From positions 1 through 13,745 of the forward strand of contig DZCT01000085.1 of assembly GCA_022736535.1 (NCBI GenBank): a DNA stretch of 13,745 nucleotides, in the 5' to 3' direction. Below, one piece after another: positions 12,521 through 13,745 of this stretch (within the stretch, counting starts at the first letter, position 1; the number at the start of each line of letters is the position of its first letter). This stretch comes from Desulfatirhabdium butyrativorans (GTDB lineage Bacteria; Desulfobacterota; Desulfobacteria; Desulfobacterales; JAIFKL01). The notes under the pieces are model-generated. The model was not told the DNA's origin and did not search any database. It saw only the letters and a list, made by a program, of their open reading frames with translations. The position numbers and the translations under genes were made by a program.

Positions 12521-13745
12521 TTACATGGAAATCCCGTAACGCTCGATTTTTTCATAAAGCGTTTTTCTCGAAATGCCGAGACATTGCGATGCCAGACTCT
12601 TGTTGCCGCTGCATTTTTCCAGCGTCTTTCGGATCAGTTCGCTTTCCATGTCTCTCAACGTGATGCCCTTTTCAGGCAAGTCGCTGAAAATTTCCTTATC
12701 CGCATTTGCGGCGGAAAGCCCCGCGCCGGACACAATCTGCTCCGACAGTTCATCCGGCATCAGCCGGGGACCTTTGGACAGAAGCACCGCTCTTGCCAGA
12801 CAGTTTTTCAACTCCCGCACATTCCCGGGCCAGTTGTAACGAACCAATATCTCCATGGTCTCCGGCGTCACACCGTCAATGCTTTTCTCATACTGCACGG
12901 CATAGTGTCTGACAAAATGATTGACTAAAAGGGGAATATCTTCCCTGCGCTTGCGCAACGCCGGCGCCCGGATCGGAATCACTTCGATTCGGTACAAAAG
13001 ATCGCTGAGAAAATGCCCTTTACGGATTTCCTCCTGAAGATCAAAATTGGTGGCGGCAATGACCCGGACATCCACCTGACGCGAGTTGGCAGCGCCTACC
13101 GGCTCAAATGTTTTTTCCTGTAAAAAGCGGAGCAGTTTTGCCTGAAGCCTGAGACTCATGTGTCCGATTTCATCCAGAAAAAGCGTGCCGCCGTCTGCCA
13201 GTTCCAGCCGCCCTTTTCTGGCTTCGCCCGCGCCGGTGAACGCGCCTTTTACATGCCCGAACAATTCGGCTTCCAGAAGATTTTCGGTCAGCGCGGCAGA
13301 ATTGATGCAGACCATTTCGGCTTTTTTCCGCCGGCTTTCGATGTGCAGCGCGCGCCAACAGTTCTTTTCCGGTTCCGGTTTCGCCGTAGATCATCACCGA
13401 CGCATCGGTGGGGCCCACGGTGCGGATCATGTCAAAAATGTCTCTCATCTTCCGGCTGACGCCGATGATATTATGAAAGGCATATTCGCTTCTGACCTGA
13501 TTTTTCAGCTTGCTGAGTTCACGAGACATCTCGCGCTCACGGATCGCCTTGTTCAGCACAAGGGTCAGTTCTTCATAATCAAGCGGTTTGATAAGATAAT
13601 TCGTCACTCCCTCTTTCAAAGCCTCTACAGCGGACTTGACCGTTCCGTAGGCGGTCATAATAATAAAAGGCGGCGATTCCCGAATATTGCTCATTTTGTG
13701 GTAAAGCTCCAGACCGTCCATTCCGGGCATCTTCAGGTCTGAAAG
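12521..13745 (-). pseudogene. NtrC-family sigma54-dependent response regulator, frameshifted, 5' end outside window
   Basis: Two-component regulator that would activate sigma54 promoters. Seen in order: end of a receiver domain with the phospho-acceptor Asp in LSDLKMPGMDG (codon 13739-13737), MTAYG and LIKPLDYEE; then the AAA+ domain with Walker A GETGTGKE (near 13363-13386), GAFTGA for sigma54 contact (about 13229-13246), Walker B GGTLFLDEIG and NWPGNVREL; and a C-terminal Fis-type helix-turn-helix (NKSLASQCLGISRKTLYEKI) ending at 12521. The frame breaks right after ELLARA: the remainder continues in another frame as LHIESRRKK, then MVCINSAAL. Restoring two bases in the GC run at 13348-13355 gives a protein of exactly family length, so one GC unit is missing. 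This is either a recent mutation or a sequence error. The separate readable parts are about 13745-13350 and 13350-12521. Possible DctD-like regulator of the downstream transporter, inferred only. Confidence 0.88.
13348..13355. other. GC-dinucleotide run at the regulator frameshift
   Basis: Plus strand reads gcgcgcgc (four GC units), flanked by a and ca. A fifth unit would restore the frame, giving ELLARALHIES on the minus strand, which aligns without gaps to the family pattern ELIARAIHxxS. Short dinucleotide runs are prone to slippage and to assembly error. Confidence 0.75.

Noticed and set aside
13170..13315. Two overlapping independent regulator genes
   Set aside because: The receiver/Walker A part loses family similarity exactly where the other frame gains it, so this is one frameshifted gene and not two genes.

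Overview
All genes that can be supported in this window lie on the minus strand, so the text reads from high to low coordinates. The mix of Na+-pumping decarboxylase subunits, TRAP transporters, a sigma54-dependent response regulator, a multidomain adenylate cyclase and an unusually high load of short dispersed intergenic repeats fits a Desulfobacterota-type anaerobe (Desulfobacterales-like). The lineage is an inference from gene content and repeat style; no rRNA or other marker gene is present.

Layout from right to left. (1) 13745-12521: an NtrC-type sigma54 response regulator, cut by the window edge just upstream of its phospho-acceptor Asp and broken by a frameshift at a short GC-dinucleotide run. 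(2) 12251-11524: a HepT/MntA-like pair (HEPN protein plus minimal nucleotidyltransferase) with an ATGA overlap, a probable toxin-antitoxin module. (3) 11399-9198: a soluble REC-GAF-PAS-class III adenylate cyclase with a TTG start. (4) 8981-8037: an orphan TAXI-type TRAP solute-binding protein behind a good sigma70-like promoter. (5) 7884-4420: small OadG-like gamma subunit, biotin-carrying carboxyltransferase (PycB/OadA type) and OadB beta subunit, together a Na+-translocating decarboxylase. (6) 4305-3997: small ABM-domain protein. (7) 3866-823: complete DctP-DctQ-DctM C4-dicarboxylate TRAP transporter. (8) 681-154: UspA-type stress protein.

The likely theme of genes 4-8 is a sodium-linked carboxylate module. 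A TRAP transporter imports a C4-dicarboxylate with Na+, and the decarboxylase complex can expel Na+ while decarboxylating an oxo-acid such as oxaloacetate. The cyclase and the sigma54 regulator upstream are candidate controllers, but no sigma54 promoter or cAMP-receptor site of correct spacing was found.

The gaps between genes are short (none above 300 bases) and almost all hold repeats: a CGCAAAG-type family at 1-150, 11431-11460 and 12448-12506; a CAGGT array at 713-814; GGGG/CCCC hairpins at 2768-2843, 4323-4417 and 9003-9018; a 21-base repeat shared by 3944-3964 and 5756-5776; 13-base tandem duplications at 3906-3931 and 7581-7606; and a long A/T palindrome at the oadG stop. Several of these touch stop codons, start codons or leaders. 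No strikingly new enzyme system was found. The best leads are the frameshifted regulator, the orphan TAXI protein beside the decarboxylase, and the repeat that supplies both the pycB stop and a false-looking oadB start.
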